Made by a program: the position numbers and the translations under genes. Shown here one piece after another: positions 1 to 6,382 of a stretch of DNA of 15,409 nt (position 1 is the stretch's first letter; each line of letters begins with the position of its first letter). The notes below the pieces were generated by a model. It was not told the origin of the DNA. It saw only the letters and a program-made list of their open reading frames with translations, and did not search any database. Source of the DNA: Collinsella sp. CAG:166 (GTDB lineage: Bacteria > Actinomycetota > Coriobacteriia > Coriobacteriales > Coriobacteriaceae); the NCBI GenBank assembly GCA_000434535.1, contig FR878715.1, positions 1-15,409 on the forward strand, read 5' to 3'.

Positions 1-168
1 CGGTGCCGAACGGCAATATTCGGTCGGGTGGGCGGCGGTGCTGATTCGCAATATAGGTGGTGTCGAAAGGGCCTAGGACTCATATTTATCTTCTGCATTG
101 CCTGCAACCTTATGATTGCTGCGTTTGCTATCGTTTCCGGCTTTCTCAATAAGGCTGCTGAAAAGTAA
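1..168 (+). pseudogene. 3' remnant of an MFS transporter, probably frameshifted
   Basis: The left edge of the window holds only the C-terminal end of a gene closed by two consecutive TAA codons (166-171). From about 82 on, the first frame encodes a hydrophobic helix beginning LIFIFCIACN and ending in a short charged tail (LNKAAEK). FIFCIACN is identical to the last helix of the complete MFS transporter at 3548-4813, so this is a paralogue of that protein. Upstream of about 80 the first frame is Cys/Arg/Gly-rich and not membrane-like, whereas the second frame (AAVLIRNIGGV) aligns better with the helix preceding this point in the paralogue, then meets TAG at 74-76. I read this as a one- or two-base frameshift near 64-90. 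An intact gene with an unusual sequence, or an assembly error, cannot be excluded from 168 bases. Confidence 0.5.
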
Positions 169-203
169 TAAGCGCCGATTTGCATCGGCATAGATTGCCA
201 TGC

Positions 204-253
204 AACAGGGGTCGACTCCAAGCCAGACTGGAGTCGACCCCTGTTTTCGTTTT
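204..253 (+). terminator. Rho-independent terminator of the MFS remnant
   Basis: The 17-base arms 204-220 and 229-245 are perfect inverted repeats around an 8-base loop, followed by a T-rich tail (TTTTCGTTTT). The hairpin lies 36 bases after the stop codon of the plus-strand gene. The T tract is on the plus side only, so it should act mainly on plus-strand transcripts, although the convergent tetR gene ends only 54 bases away. Confidence 0.85.
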
Positions 254-306
254 AAAGGTTGCCCGCAGGCACCATGGGTGCCAACATGCGCTTCAGCTTG
301 GCTGGT

Positions 307-885
307 TTATTTGAACATAAGCTCGACTATTCCCGCCCAAACCGCTTTCTCATCAATATCCTCACCTTGAGCGACCGTATTGCTTGCTCCCTCCAGAACG
401 GTATAAAGAATTTGTACGTAGAGCATTACGTCGGCGCTATCGGAAAACGCGCCAATCTCTACACCATGAAGAAGGATGTCTTTAAGCGCATCCATGGTTC
501 GTTTGGTCGCCGTCGCTTGACGTTCCTGAACTGCAGGAATTCGATTTGCTTGAACGCTAACCTCGGCCAGCACGCGCCGGCGCTTTTCATCGCTTCGATA
601 GCCACCTATAACTGAATTGCCGAGCTCGATAAGCGCGGCCTTGAACCCGTCCCTATCGACTATTAGCGAGTAGTCGCGCTGATAGTCAATGGTCGGAAAC
701 ATGCTGTCCAAGAGCGTAGTGAAAATCTCCTCTTTTGAGGGAAAGTAGTAGTACACCGACGGCTTGGATATACCGACAAAGTCGCAAATCTTTCCGATAG
801 ACGCTTTGTCATAACCGACTTCTGCCACAAGATCGTACATTGCGTCCAATATTTTTTTTCTTGTGCTCACGCTGCATTTCTCCAT
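307..885 (-). CDS. TetR/AcrR-family transcriptional repressor
   Basis: A 192-residue protein with the normal size and layout of a TetR-family dimeric repressor. Residues about 8-55 form the N-terminal helix-turn-helix domain: a helix beginning RKKILDAMYDL, then the typical Val-Gly-x-x-x-x-Ser turn, and a recognition helix ending KPSVYYYFPSKEEIF, which is the family signature. The remaining ~135 residues are a helical ligand-binding and dimer domain with no assignable ligand. The start ATG at 885 is preceded by a GGAAG ribosome site. It is divergent from the deiminase-carbamoyltransferase-MFS cassette, with two palindromic sites between them, so it probably represses that cassette and perhaps itself. 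A polyamine, a guanidino compound or the exported substrate could be the inducer; this is inference. The gene is visibly less GC-rich than the housekeeping genes to the right. Confidence 0.9.
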   Translation of the reverse strand: MEKCSVSTRKKILDAMYDLVAEVGYDKASIGKICDFVGISKPSVYYYFPSKEEIFTTLLDSMFPTIDYQRDYSLIVDRDGFKAALIELGNSVIGGYRSDEKRRRVLAEVSVQANRIPAVQERQATATKRTMDALKDILLHGVEIGAFSDSADVMLYVQILYTVLEGASNTVAQGEDIDEKAVWAGIVELMFK

Positions 886-910
886 TGCAAATCACTTCCG
901 CACTACCAAC

Positions 911-938
911 ATTATTAAGGATGGCAACGGAACATCAA
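911..938 (-). promoter_or_regulatory. candidate tetR promoter
   Basis: Read on the minus strand, TTGATG (933-938) and AATAAT (911-916) are separated by 16 bases and lie just upstream of the tetR start at 885. Agreement with the sigma70 consensus is 4/6 and 5/6. The leader would be about 20 bases. Confidence 0.45.
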
Positions 939-961
939 TTCGTGTCCAAACATGACCACTA

Positions 962-981
962 TATACGGCGAACGGTATGTA
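962..981. promoter_or_regulatory. weaker second operator-like site for TetR
   Basis: This 20-base stretch shares its right half (AACGGTA-GTA) and the GAACGGTA core with the better palindrome at 1011-1030, exactly 49 bp away, but its left half is degraded. It lies upstream of the candidate tetR promoter. Two spaced sites would suit binding by two dimers; this is inference. Confidence 0.4.
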
Positions 982-1010
982 TCAGTAGGCGAGCGGCAAT
1001 TATTCAAAAT

Positions 1011-1030
1011 TATCTACCGAACGGTAGGTA
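1011..1030. promoter_or_regulatory. probable TetR operator overlapping the cassette promoter
   Basis: The inner arms CTACCG and CGGTAG are perfect inverted repeats around AA, and 8 of 10 base pairs match over the full 20 bases. The ACCG..CGGT core is typical in form for TetR-family operators. The right arm runs into TATAGT (1029-1034), a plausible -10 element for the deiminase gene; no convincing -35 is present (TTCAAA at 1003-1008 would be 20 bases away). Binding here would block initiation. Between this site and the start at 1110 the leader contains a tight CGGG-AAA-CCCG hairpin (1084-1094) next to the ribosome site. Confidence 0.6.
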
Positions 1031-1109
1031 TAGTAGTACTATAGCAGGTGAAACCCCGCTATTGTCGCGGCCGGACAGCATCGCGGGAAACCCGACGGAA
1101 GGACCAACC

Positions 1110-2348
1110 ATGTACGAGAACTATCGTATGCCGGGCGAGTTCGAGAAGCGCTCCAACGTCTATGTGACATGGCTTCCCGATTACATCCGTGCAGAGGGCT
1201 ACGATAACCGCCAGCCCTGCGTTGACGTGATCAAGGCTCTGCTCGAGTATGGCGACGTTACGGTCAACCTCAATTGCGGCACCCCCGGCTCCTATGAGGA
1301 GGCTTGCTCGCGACTGAAGGAGGAGGGGGTTGATCTCGATCGCATCGAGATCACGCAGTTCGAAGACTCCAACTTCTATGTCCGCGACAACGGTCCCAGC
1401 ATCATGGTCGACGACAAGGGCCATTCTTATATGGTCAACCCCGCTTGGGCCTATTACGGCGTGTGGGACAAGAACTCCCCGGAGTGCCAGTCCGCACGTA
1501 AGGCAGCCGTTCACATGGCGGTTGCGCTCGGTTGCTTCGATATCGTCAATTCCGAAATGGTTTCGGAGGGCGGCGACCGCGAGTTTGACGGTCACGGCAC
1601 TCTGATCGCCATCGAGGACACGGAATGCCGCAAGCGTAATCCCGAGTTCACGAAAGAGGAAGTAGAGGCCGAGTATAAGCGCATCTACAACCTCAACAAG
1701 GTTATCTGGCTTCCGCAGCCTATGCTCGAGGACGACGACTATCGACTGGGCATCCTCGACGAGAAGGAAGACGGAACTCCCGTCTTTGGCATGAGCTTTG
1801 CAGCTCACATTGATGAGATGTGTCGCTTTATCACTCCGAACAAGATTCTTCTTGCCGAGGTGTCCGATGAAGAGGCAGCCTCGAGCAAGGCTGGAGCAGA
1901 GTCTCGTCGCCGTATTGAGGCAGCCTACGAGATCCTGAGCAACGAAACGGACTGGGAGGGCAAGCCCTTCGAGATCGTTCGTATGCCCACCGCCGAGCCT
2001 ATTGAAGTCGTTATCGCCCCTGGCGATGAAGATTACGAGCTCTATAAGGGCTTCATCGACGAAATGGGCGGCAAGTTTATGGATGGCACCCCCTGGCCCG
2101 AGGGCCCCGTCCACTTCTACGCCGCAGCGAGCTACTGCAACTTCCTGATTTGCAACGGCGTCGTTCTTGGCCAGCGTTATTACCACGAGGGCATGAGCGA
2201 GGTCGTGAAAGAGAAGGATGAGCAGGCCAAGGCAGTTCTTGAGAGCTGCTTCCCCGATCGCAAAGTCATCATGATTGATTCCCTCTCGCTTAACCTGTCC
2301 GGCGGCGGCGTGCACTGCTGGACTAAGGACGTGGCGGCCAGTCGTTAG
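1110..2348 (+). CDS. aguA: agmatine-deiminase-family guanidine hydrolase
   Basis: A 412-residue cytosolic enzyme of the agmatine deiminase / porphyromonas-type peptidylarginine deiminase family (guanidino-modifying fold), which hydrolyses agmatine to N-carbamoylputrescine and ammonia. Visible family motifs: VRDNGP (residues 91-96; Asp93 is a guanidinium ligand), SEGGDREFDGHGT (152-164; Glu153), HID (233-235; catalytic His and Asp), the ASYCNFLICNG segment (340-350), and GGGVHC at the C terminus with the nucleophile Cys403. The start is set by GGAAGGA at 1097-1103, seven bases before ATG 1110; an in-frame upstream ATG (840) lies inside tetR and is rejected. Differences from textbook AgDI: about 45 residues longer, partly an insertion around 205-230; Tyr90 where AgDI has Trp; GGGVHC in place of GGGNIHC. 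First gene of the cassette. Agmatine is the best guess, but another guanidino substrate is possible. Confidence 0.85.
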   Translation: MYENYRMPGEFEKRSNVYVTWLPDYIRAEGYDNRQPCVDVIKALLEYGDVTVNLNCGTPGSYEEACSRLKEEGVDLDRIEITQFEDSNFYVRDNGPSIMVDDKGHSYMVNPAWAYYGVWDKNSPECQSARKAAVHMAVALGCFDIVNSEMVSEGGDREFDGHGTLIAIEDTECRKRNPEFTKEEVEAEYKRIYNLNKVIWLPQPMLEDDDYRLGILDEKEDGTPVFGMSFAAHIDEMCRFITPNKILLAEVSDEEAASSKAGAESRRRIEAAYEILSNETDWEGKPFEIVRMPTAEPIEVVIAPGDEDYELYKGFIDEMGGKFMDGTPWPEGPVHFYAAASYCNFLICNGVVLGQRYYHEGMSEVVKEKDEQAKAVLESCFPDRKVIMIDSLSLNLSGGGVHCWTKDVAASR

Positions 2349-2350
2349 TG

Positions 2351-2427
2351 AGCCTTAGAGCCTGCGCTCTTTGGCTTAGGCGCCACATGTACCGCTCCCC
2401 GAGGGATATCCGTGTTTTCCTCGGGGA
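2351..2427 (+). other. two hairpins between the deiminase and carbamoyltransferase genes
   Basis: Two stem-loops lie in the 123-base intercistronic gap. One pairs GCCTTAGAGC with GCTCTTTGGC (8 of 10) around a short loop at about 2352-2375. The other has 9-base perfect arms (2396-2404 and 2419-2427). Neither is followed by a T tract, so they look more like mRNA processing or stability elements, or a weak partial terminator that separates expression of the two genes. The AT-rich stretch that follows (2430-2466) leads into the ribosome site. Confidence 0.4.
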
Positions 2428-2471
2428 CACATTCAACAATAATTTTGATAATAATTCGAAAGGAAATAGGC

Positions 2472-3536
2472 ATGAACAACAGCCTCCGCGGTCGCGACTA
2501 CATCAACATCCATGATCTCTCCTCCGAGGATTTCCGCTATCTCATCGATCTTGCCTGGAACCTTAAGGCTCAGAAGAAGTCTGGTGTCGACCAGCGCTAC
2601 TTCCCCGGCAAAAACGTCCTCGCCAACTTTGAGTGGGGCTCGACCCGTACTCGTTGCGCATTCGAGACCTCCTGCAATGATTTGGGCATGGGCTTCACTT
2701 ATCTGACCAACTCCCACATGGGTGACTGCGAGACCGTCAAGGATGCCATGCGCGTCTTTAACGGCATGTACGATCTCATCGTCTACCGCGCACAGAAGGA
2801 CGAGCAGTTCCTCTATGACGTCGCCGACCTGGTTGACATCCCGGTCATCAATGCCCTTACTCTCGGCGATCACCCGACTCAGATGCTCGCTGACGCTCTT
2901 ACGATGGAAGAGCAATGGGGCGGTCTGCGTACGAGCCGCGGCAAGAAGATGGCTTTCGTTGGCAACTGCGCCGGCGCCCCAGTGTGGTATGGCCGTCTGT
3001 GCGCTATGCTCGACATGGACTTCCTCGCCATCGGCCCCGACGACCTCCGTCATCAGATGTGCAAGGAAATGATCGAAGAGGTGGAGGCCTGCTACGCCAA
3101 GTACGCTCCCAATAGGACCTTTACCATCACCTCTGACCTCGATGCCCTGGATGGCGTTGACGTTATCGTTACCGAGGAGTGGCGCTACATCAACCCCGAG
3201 TGCGGAGAAGAGGTTCTGGATCCCGACGACTACAACTCCTGGTTGGGCGATGCCGAGTCTCTGTACCCCTATCGCGTCACCAGCGAGCTGTGCAAGCGCA
3301 CCAACAATCCCGACATCTTCTGCATGCATGAGCTTCCCTCTGTCCACAACGCGGATCACCGTGTTGGCAAGATGCTCCTCGACCAGTGCAAGAACGACCT
3401 TCATCGCGAGATCATCACCGAGGGTTTCGAGATTGCCGACGAGTGCTTTGAGGCCAACGCTTCGGTCATCTTCCGTGAGGCAGAGAACCGTCAGCACACC
3501 ATCAAGGCCGTTATGTGTGCCCTTCTGGGTCTCTAG
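2472..3536 (+). CDS. ornithine/putrescine-carbamoyltransferase-family enzyme with altered substrate motif
   Basis: A 354-residue aspartate/ornithine carbamoyltransferase-fold protein. The carbamoyl-phosphate half is canonical: GSTRTRCAFE (56-65), MYD-IVYR (99-106) and DHPTQMLADALTMEE (133-147). The C-terminal helix FREAENRQHTIKAVMCALLG (334-353) also matches ornithine carbamoyltransferases. The second-substrate half does not: HCLP is HELP (286-289, Glu for Cys) and the SMG loop is TEEW (234-237) followed by a long acidic stretch. The neighbour upstream makes a ureido compound, so the expected role is phosphorolysis of N-carbamoylputrescine or a relative to carbamoyl phosphate plus an amine. 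Anabolic ornithine carbamoyltransferase is less likely because no arg gene is nearby. The start at 2472 has AAAGGAAAT eight bases upstream; the longer in-frame start at 2412 has no ribosome site. Family certain, substrate not. Confidence 0.85.
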   Translation: MNNSLRGRDYINIHDLSSEDFRYLIDLAWNLKAQKKSGVDQRYFPGKNVLANFEWGSTRTRCAFETSCNDLGMGFTYLTNSHMGDCETVKDAMRVFNGMYDLIVYRAQKDEQFLYDVADLVDIPVINALTLGDHPTQMLADALTMEEQWGGLRTSRGKKMAFVGNCAGAPVWYGRLCAMLDMDFLAIGPDDLRHQMCKEMIEEVEACYAKYAPNRTFTITSDLDALDGVDVIVTEEWRYINPECGEEVLDPDDYNSWLGDAESLYPYRVTSELCKRTNNPDIFCMHELPSVHNADHRVGKMLLDQCKNDLHREIITEGFEIADECFEANASVIFREAENRQHTIKAVMCALLGL

Positions 3537-3547
3537 GAGCTGCGTCA

Positions 3548-4813
3548 ATGGAAAATGCAAAGTTAAAGAGCAGCAAGGTTTACGCATGGGTTCTCGTAAT
3601 CGCGCTCGGCCTTATGTCTGCCGGCACGACCGGATCCTATAGCGTCATCGCGGGCTCCTTCGTCGCACCCGTGTGCGAGGAGTTCGGGTTTGACTATTCC
3701 ATCTTCTCGTATTACTTCACCGCAACGCTCATTGGTCTTGCGGCAGCTCTTCCGTTTGTCGGAAAACTCATTCCCAAGGTCGTTGGCAAGGTTTGGCTCC
3801 CCGTTGTCGAGCTTATTTTGCTCGCTGCCGGCGCAGGCATGGCCTTCTACACCGAAGTCTGGATGTTCATCGCCGCTGGCGCCCTGATTGGCGTTTGCTT
3901 CGCCTTCACCACCGGCGTCGCTATGTCCGACGTTATTGACCAGTGGTTCAAAAAATCTGGTGGCCTGGCAATCGGTCTCGCTTGGGCAGTGAACTCGATT
4001 TACATGCTCATCATGAGTCCCGTCATCACCTCTGTCATCGAGGCCGCTGGCTGGAGAACTGGTTATCTGGTGCTCGCCGGTGTTTCCGCAGTGCTCATTC
4101 TCCCAGCTTCCATTCTGATCATCCGCTACAAGCCTCAGGACAAGGGCATGCTGCCCTATGGCTACGTCGAGGGCGAGACGGTCACCGAGACCGAGGAGAC
4201 GACCGAGGATAGCACGCGTGGCGTTAGCTATGCGCGCGCCATTAAGTCGCCTGCCTTCTTCTTCTGCATCGGCTTCCTCTGTCTCGTTCAGCTCACTTGC
4301 TGCATGAACCAGCTCTTCCCGACGTATGCTTCCGAGGTTGGTTTTAGCCCCATGGTGGGCGGCTTCATGGTATCCGCTGCATCGCTCTTCGATCTGTTCC
4401 TCAATCCGATCGTCGGCACCACTTGCGATAGGTTCGGCAGCACGAAGGCCATTCTGGGCTGGCTCGCTGTCTCCATCCTCTCCTTTGTCATGCTCATGAT
4501 GAGCAGCGGCAACTCGACGCTCAGCATCCTCGCAGCAGGCGTGAACGACGTAATGTACGTCATCGCTGGCACTGCCTTGACCGTTTTGGTTATGGATGTC
4601 TTTGGCTCCCGCGATTTCGGTCGCATCTTCGCGCTGATCTGCTCCGTGGGCTATATCGTCGGCGCCTTTGGCATGCCCGTTATGATGAAGGTCTATGAGC
4701 TTGTCGGCTCCTTCCAGGGCGTCTTCATCTTCTGCATCGCATGCAACGTTATTATCGGCCTGTTCTTGCTGCTGGCAAAAAAGACTGGTAAGAACCTCTC
4801 CTGGGACGAATAG
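3548..4813 (+). CDS. MFS transporter, oxalate/formate-antiporter-like
   Basis: A 421-residue integral membrane protein with twelve predicted hydrophobic segments in two halves of six, split by a hydrophilic acidic loop (about residues 200-225, rich in Glu and Thr). The first half has the loop WFKKSGGLAIGLAWA, which corresponds to the conserved WF-x-R-x-G-L-A motif of oxalate/formate-type MFS proteins; the RYKPQDKGMLPYG segment before the central loop also fits that group, and CDRFGSTKAI in the second half is the usual DR-G loop. AGGAG overlaps the stop codon of the carbamoyltransferase and sits eight bases before ATG 3548, so the two are translationally adjacent in one operon. Likely imports the guanidino substrate or exports the product amine; substrate unknown. 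The remnant at the left edge of the window is its paralogue. Agmatine pathways usually carry an APC-type antiporter, so this pairing is unusual. Confidence 0.85.
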   Translation: MENAKLKSSKVYAWVLVIALGLMSAGTTGSYSVIAGSFVAPVCEEFGFDYSIFSYYFTATLIGLAAALPFVGKLIPKVVGKVWLPVVELILLAAGAGMAFYTEVWMFIAAGALIGVCFAFTTGVAMSDVIDQWFKKSGGLAIGLAWAVNSIYMLIMSPVITSVIEAAGWRTGYLVLAGVSAVLILPASILIIRYKPQDKGMLPYGYVEGETVTETEETTEDSTRGVSYARAIKSPAFFFCIGFLCLVQLTCCMNQLFPTYASEVGFSPMVGGFMVSAASLFDLFLNPIVGTTCDRFGSTKAILGWLAVSILSFVMLMMSSGNSTLSILAAGVNDVMYVIAGTALTVLVMDVFGSRDFGRIFALICSVGYIVGAFGMPVMMKVYELVGSFQGVFIFCIACNVIIGLFLLLAKKTGKNLSWDE

Positions 4814-4863
4814 TTCGATTCGTCTTAGACATACGCTGTAGGGCTTAACCTGCAGCCGCTTTG

Positions 4864-4892
4864 GGGCATCGACTAACATCGGTGCCCTTTTT
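4864..4892 (+). terminator. Rho-independent terminator of the deiminase cassette
   Basis: Arms 4864-4871 (GGGCATCG) and 4880-4887 (CGGTGCCC) pair with one G-T pair around an 8-base loop, followed by five T. It lies 50 bases after the MFS stop codon and closes the operon. Confidence 0.8.
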
Positions 4893-4897
4893 CATCG

Positions 4898-4930
4898 AAT
4901 GTGACAAAGGAGCAGCCACTTTGTCACATT
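4898..4930. repeat. short hairpin repeat (GTGACAAAG type)
   Basis: Perfect 12-base arms 4898-4909 and 4919-4930 (AATGTGACAAAG and its complement) around a 9-base loop. The same unit, less symmetric, recurs at 5211-5240 (ATGTGACAAAGGGAC...). The long palindrome at 4946-5127 lies between the two copies. It belongs to the set of intergenic hairpins with a GGGAC-like core in this window. Confidence 0.7.
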
Positions 4931-4945
4931 GAGTGGCATGTAAAT

Positions 4946-5127
4946 CGAGGTCTAATACTTTTCCGAGAAGTGAACGGCCATACTTGGGCCTCCGAAGCAT
5001 CGACATTTTTAGACGTCAAACCCGCAGGATTTGGCTGGCAAAACCGCAGGAAATTGCATCTCGAAAGTGCAGATGCTTCGGGGCCCGTTTGCACTCGTTC
5101 ACTTCTCGGGAAAAGTATTAGACCTCG
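4946..5127. repeat. 182-bp imperfect palindrome, MITE-like or structured RNA
   Basis: The outer arms 4946-4976 and 5096-5127 are complementary over 31 bases with a single extra G. The inner arms 4986-5001 and 5072-5086 are complementary over 15 bases with one extra base. Weaker pairing continues inward to a tip with a direct repeat of CCGCAGGA (around 5022 and 5045). The result is one long bulged hairpin. It occupies most of the 447-base gene-free stretch 4814-5260, which otherwise holds only a terminator and two small hairpins. Open reading frames run across it on both strands and mirror each other because of the symmetry; they are not genes. It could be a non-autonomous mobile element or an RNA; no transposase is present and no target-site duplication was recognised. 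Confidence 0.7.
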
Positions 5128-5210
5128 TTGTATGGGGTGCGGCTGGAGGGTGGTCATCGTTCAGTAGCTACCTCTTCCTTGTGAATCGCCTGAAGCGCAA
5201 GGCATAATGC

Positions 5211-5240
5211 ATGTGACAAAGGGACGGCCCTTTTGTTGTG
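5211..5240. repeat. short hairpin repeat, second GTGACAAAG copy
   Basis: ATGTGACAAAGGGAC followed by GGCCCTTTTGTTGTG forms an imperfect hairpin and copies the element at 4898-4930 with changes in the loop and right arm. It ends 20 bases before the dus start, so it lies in that gene's leader or promoter region. Confidence 0.55.
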
Positions 5241-5260
5241 TTGATATGAGAGAAGAGTAG

Positions 5261-6214
5261 ATGATCCTTTCGCTGGCCCCCATGGAGGGGATTACCGGGC
5301 ATGTGTTCCGTCGCGTGCATGCGGAGTGCTTCGGTGCGCTCGATTGCTATTACACGCCGTTTTTGCCGCCGCCGCGGGTGGGAAACCGCTTTGGCGGCAA
5401 GGCGTTTAAGGAGATCGATCCTGCCAATAACCAGGGGCTCAACGTGGTGCCTCAGCTGATGTCCAAGAACGCGGACGAGTTTGTGTGGGCGGCACAGGTG
5501 CTCGCCGACATGGGCTATCGCGAGGTCAATCTCAACTTGGGTTGCCCCTCGGGGACGGTTGTCGCCAAGGGCAAGGGCTCGGGTTTCTTGCGTAATCTCG
5601 ACGAACTTGAGGTGTTCTTGAGCGACGTGTGTGAGCGCTCTCCGCTGCCGGTATCGGTCAAGACCAGGTTGGGGTTGGAGAGCGACGACGAATACGAGCG
5701 CGTACTCGATCTATATTGCCGCATGCCGCTGGCAGAGCTGATCGTGCATCCGCGCGTGCAGAAGGACCGTTATGCGGGCTCGCCGCGCAAAGAGTTTTAT
5801 GGCGAGACGCTGGAGCGTGCGCCGTTCCCGGTTGCCTATAACGGCGATATTTTTGATCTTGAGGATATGGATGCGCTGGTGGAGGCCTATCCCGGCACGC
5901 GCCATGTGATGTTGGGGCGTGGCCTGCTCGCGAACCCCGCTCTGGCTCGCATGGTCAAGGGCGGCCCTGCTGCAACGGCTGCTGAGCTGCAGCGCTTCCA
6001 CGACACGCTGTTTGCGGCATATGCAGAAGAGATTGGCGGCAATGCGGTCTTCCGCATGAAGGAGTGGTGGTTCTACGCCAAGTGCGCTTTCGCTGATCCC
6101 GCTACCGTCCACAAGATCGTACGCAAGACCAAAAAGGTCGACGAATACCGCGCTGCCGTCGAGCGCGTCTTTCGCGAACAGCCGCTTGCACCCACAGCTC
6201 GCTTCCACGGCTAA
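5261..6214 (+). CDS. dus: tRNA-dihydrouridine synthase
   Basis: A 317-residue FMN- and NADPH-dependent TIM-barrel enzyme that reduces uridine to dihydrouridine in the D-loop of tRNA. Residues 3-10 (LSLAPMEG) form the first FMN-binding strand. NLNLGCPSG (90-98) holds the catalytic Cys95. VSVKTRLG (about 136-143) gives the FMN-contacting Lys, LIVHPRV holds the active-site His, and YNGDI and MLGRGLLANP are the phosphate-binding strands. The C-terminal ~80 residues fit the helical tRNA-binding domain. Length is normal for the family. The start has a GAGAGAAGAG ribosome site. It stands alone, convergent with nhaA. Which uridines it modifies cannot be read from the sequence. Confidence 0.92.
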   Translation: MILSLAPMEGITGHVFRRVHAECFGALDCYYTPFLPPPRVGNRFGGKAFKEIDPANNQGLNVVPQLMSKNADEFVWAAQVLADMGYREVNLNLGCPSGTVVAKGKGSGFLRNLDELEVFLSDVCERSPLPVSVKTRLGLESDDEYERVLDLYCRMPLAELIVHPRVQKDRYAGSPRKEFYGETLERAPFPVAYNGDIFDLEDMDALVEAYPGTRHVMLGRGLLANPALARMVKGGPAATAAELQRFHDTLFAAYAEEIGGNAVFRMKEWWFYAKCAFADPATVHKIVRKTKKVDEYRAAVERVFREQPLAPTARFHG

Positions 6215-6215
6215 C

Positions 6216-6271
6216 TAGTCATCGGGGGCGTTCTTTAACGACTAGTCATTTAAGAACGTCCCCAATGACTA
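6216..6271. repeat. imperfect inverted repeat after dus
   Basis: Arms 6216-6238 and 6249-6271 pair over 23 bases with a few mismatches or G-T pairs. Both contain GGGG-CGTTCTT or its complement and end in TAGTCAT. The unit ACTAGTCAT also appears as a direct repeat at 6214 and 6241. No T tract follows. The GGGGAC-type core links it to the other intergenic hairpins of this window, though it may also stop dus transcription. Confidence 0.6.
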
Positions 6272-6277
6272 TGTAGC

Positions 6278-6339
6278 AAAAAGCTGTACACCAGCATCCA
6301 AAGATGTCGAAAAATGTCGACTTTGGATGCTGGTGTACA
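6278..6339 (-). terminator. 19-bp perfect hairpin, likely nhaA terminator
   Basis: Arms 6285-6303 and 6321-6339 are perfectly complementary over 19 bases around a 17-base loop that contains ATGTCGA twice. Read on the minus strand, the hairpin is followed after two bases by five T (plus-strand A run at 6278-6282), as expected for termination of nhaA, whose stop codon lies 43 bases before it. The stem is unusually long for a terminator, so a repeat element serving as terminator is also possible. Confidence 0.6.
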
Positions 6340-6382
6340 TGTTTGGGTCGACGGGGGAGTTGAGTTAAACTTGTATGTGCTT

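Noticed and set aside
840..1109. N-terminal extension of the deiminase from an ATG at 840
   Set aside because: It would overlap the divergent tetR gene and the operator region, and homology begins at MYENYRMPGEFE with a good ribosome site before 1110.
4901..5167. Open reading frames on both strands across 4901-5167
   Set aside because: They mirror each other because the DNA is a long palindrome; there is no ribosome site and no recognisable domain.
4898..5240. CRISPR-like array from repeated GTGACAAAG units
   Set aside because: Only two imperfect copies about 300 bases apart, with a palindrome and not regular spacers between them, and no cas genes.
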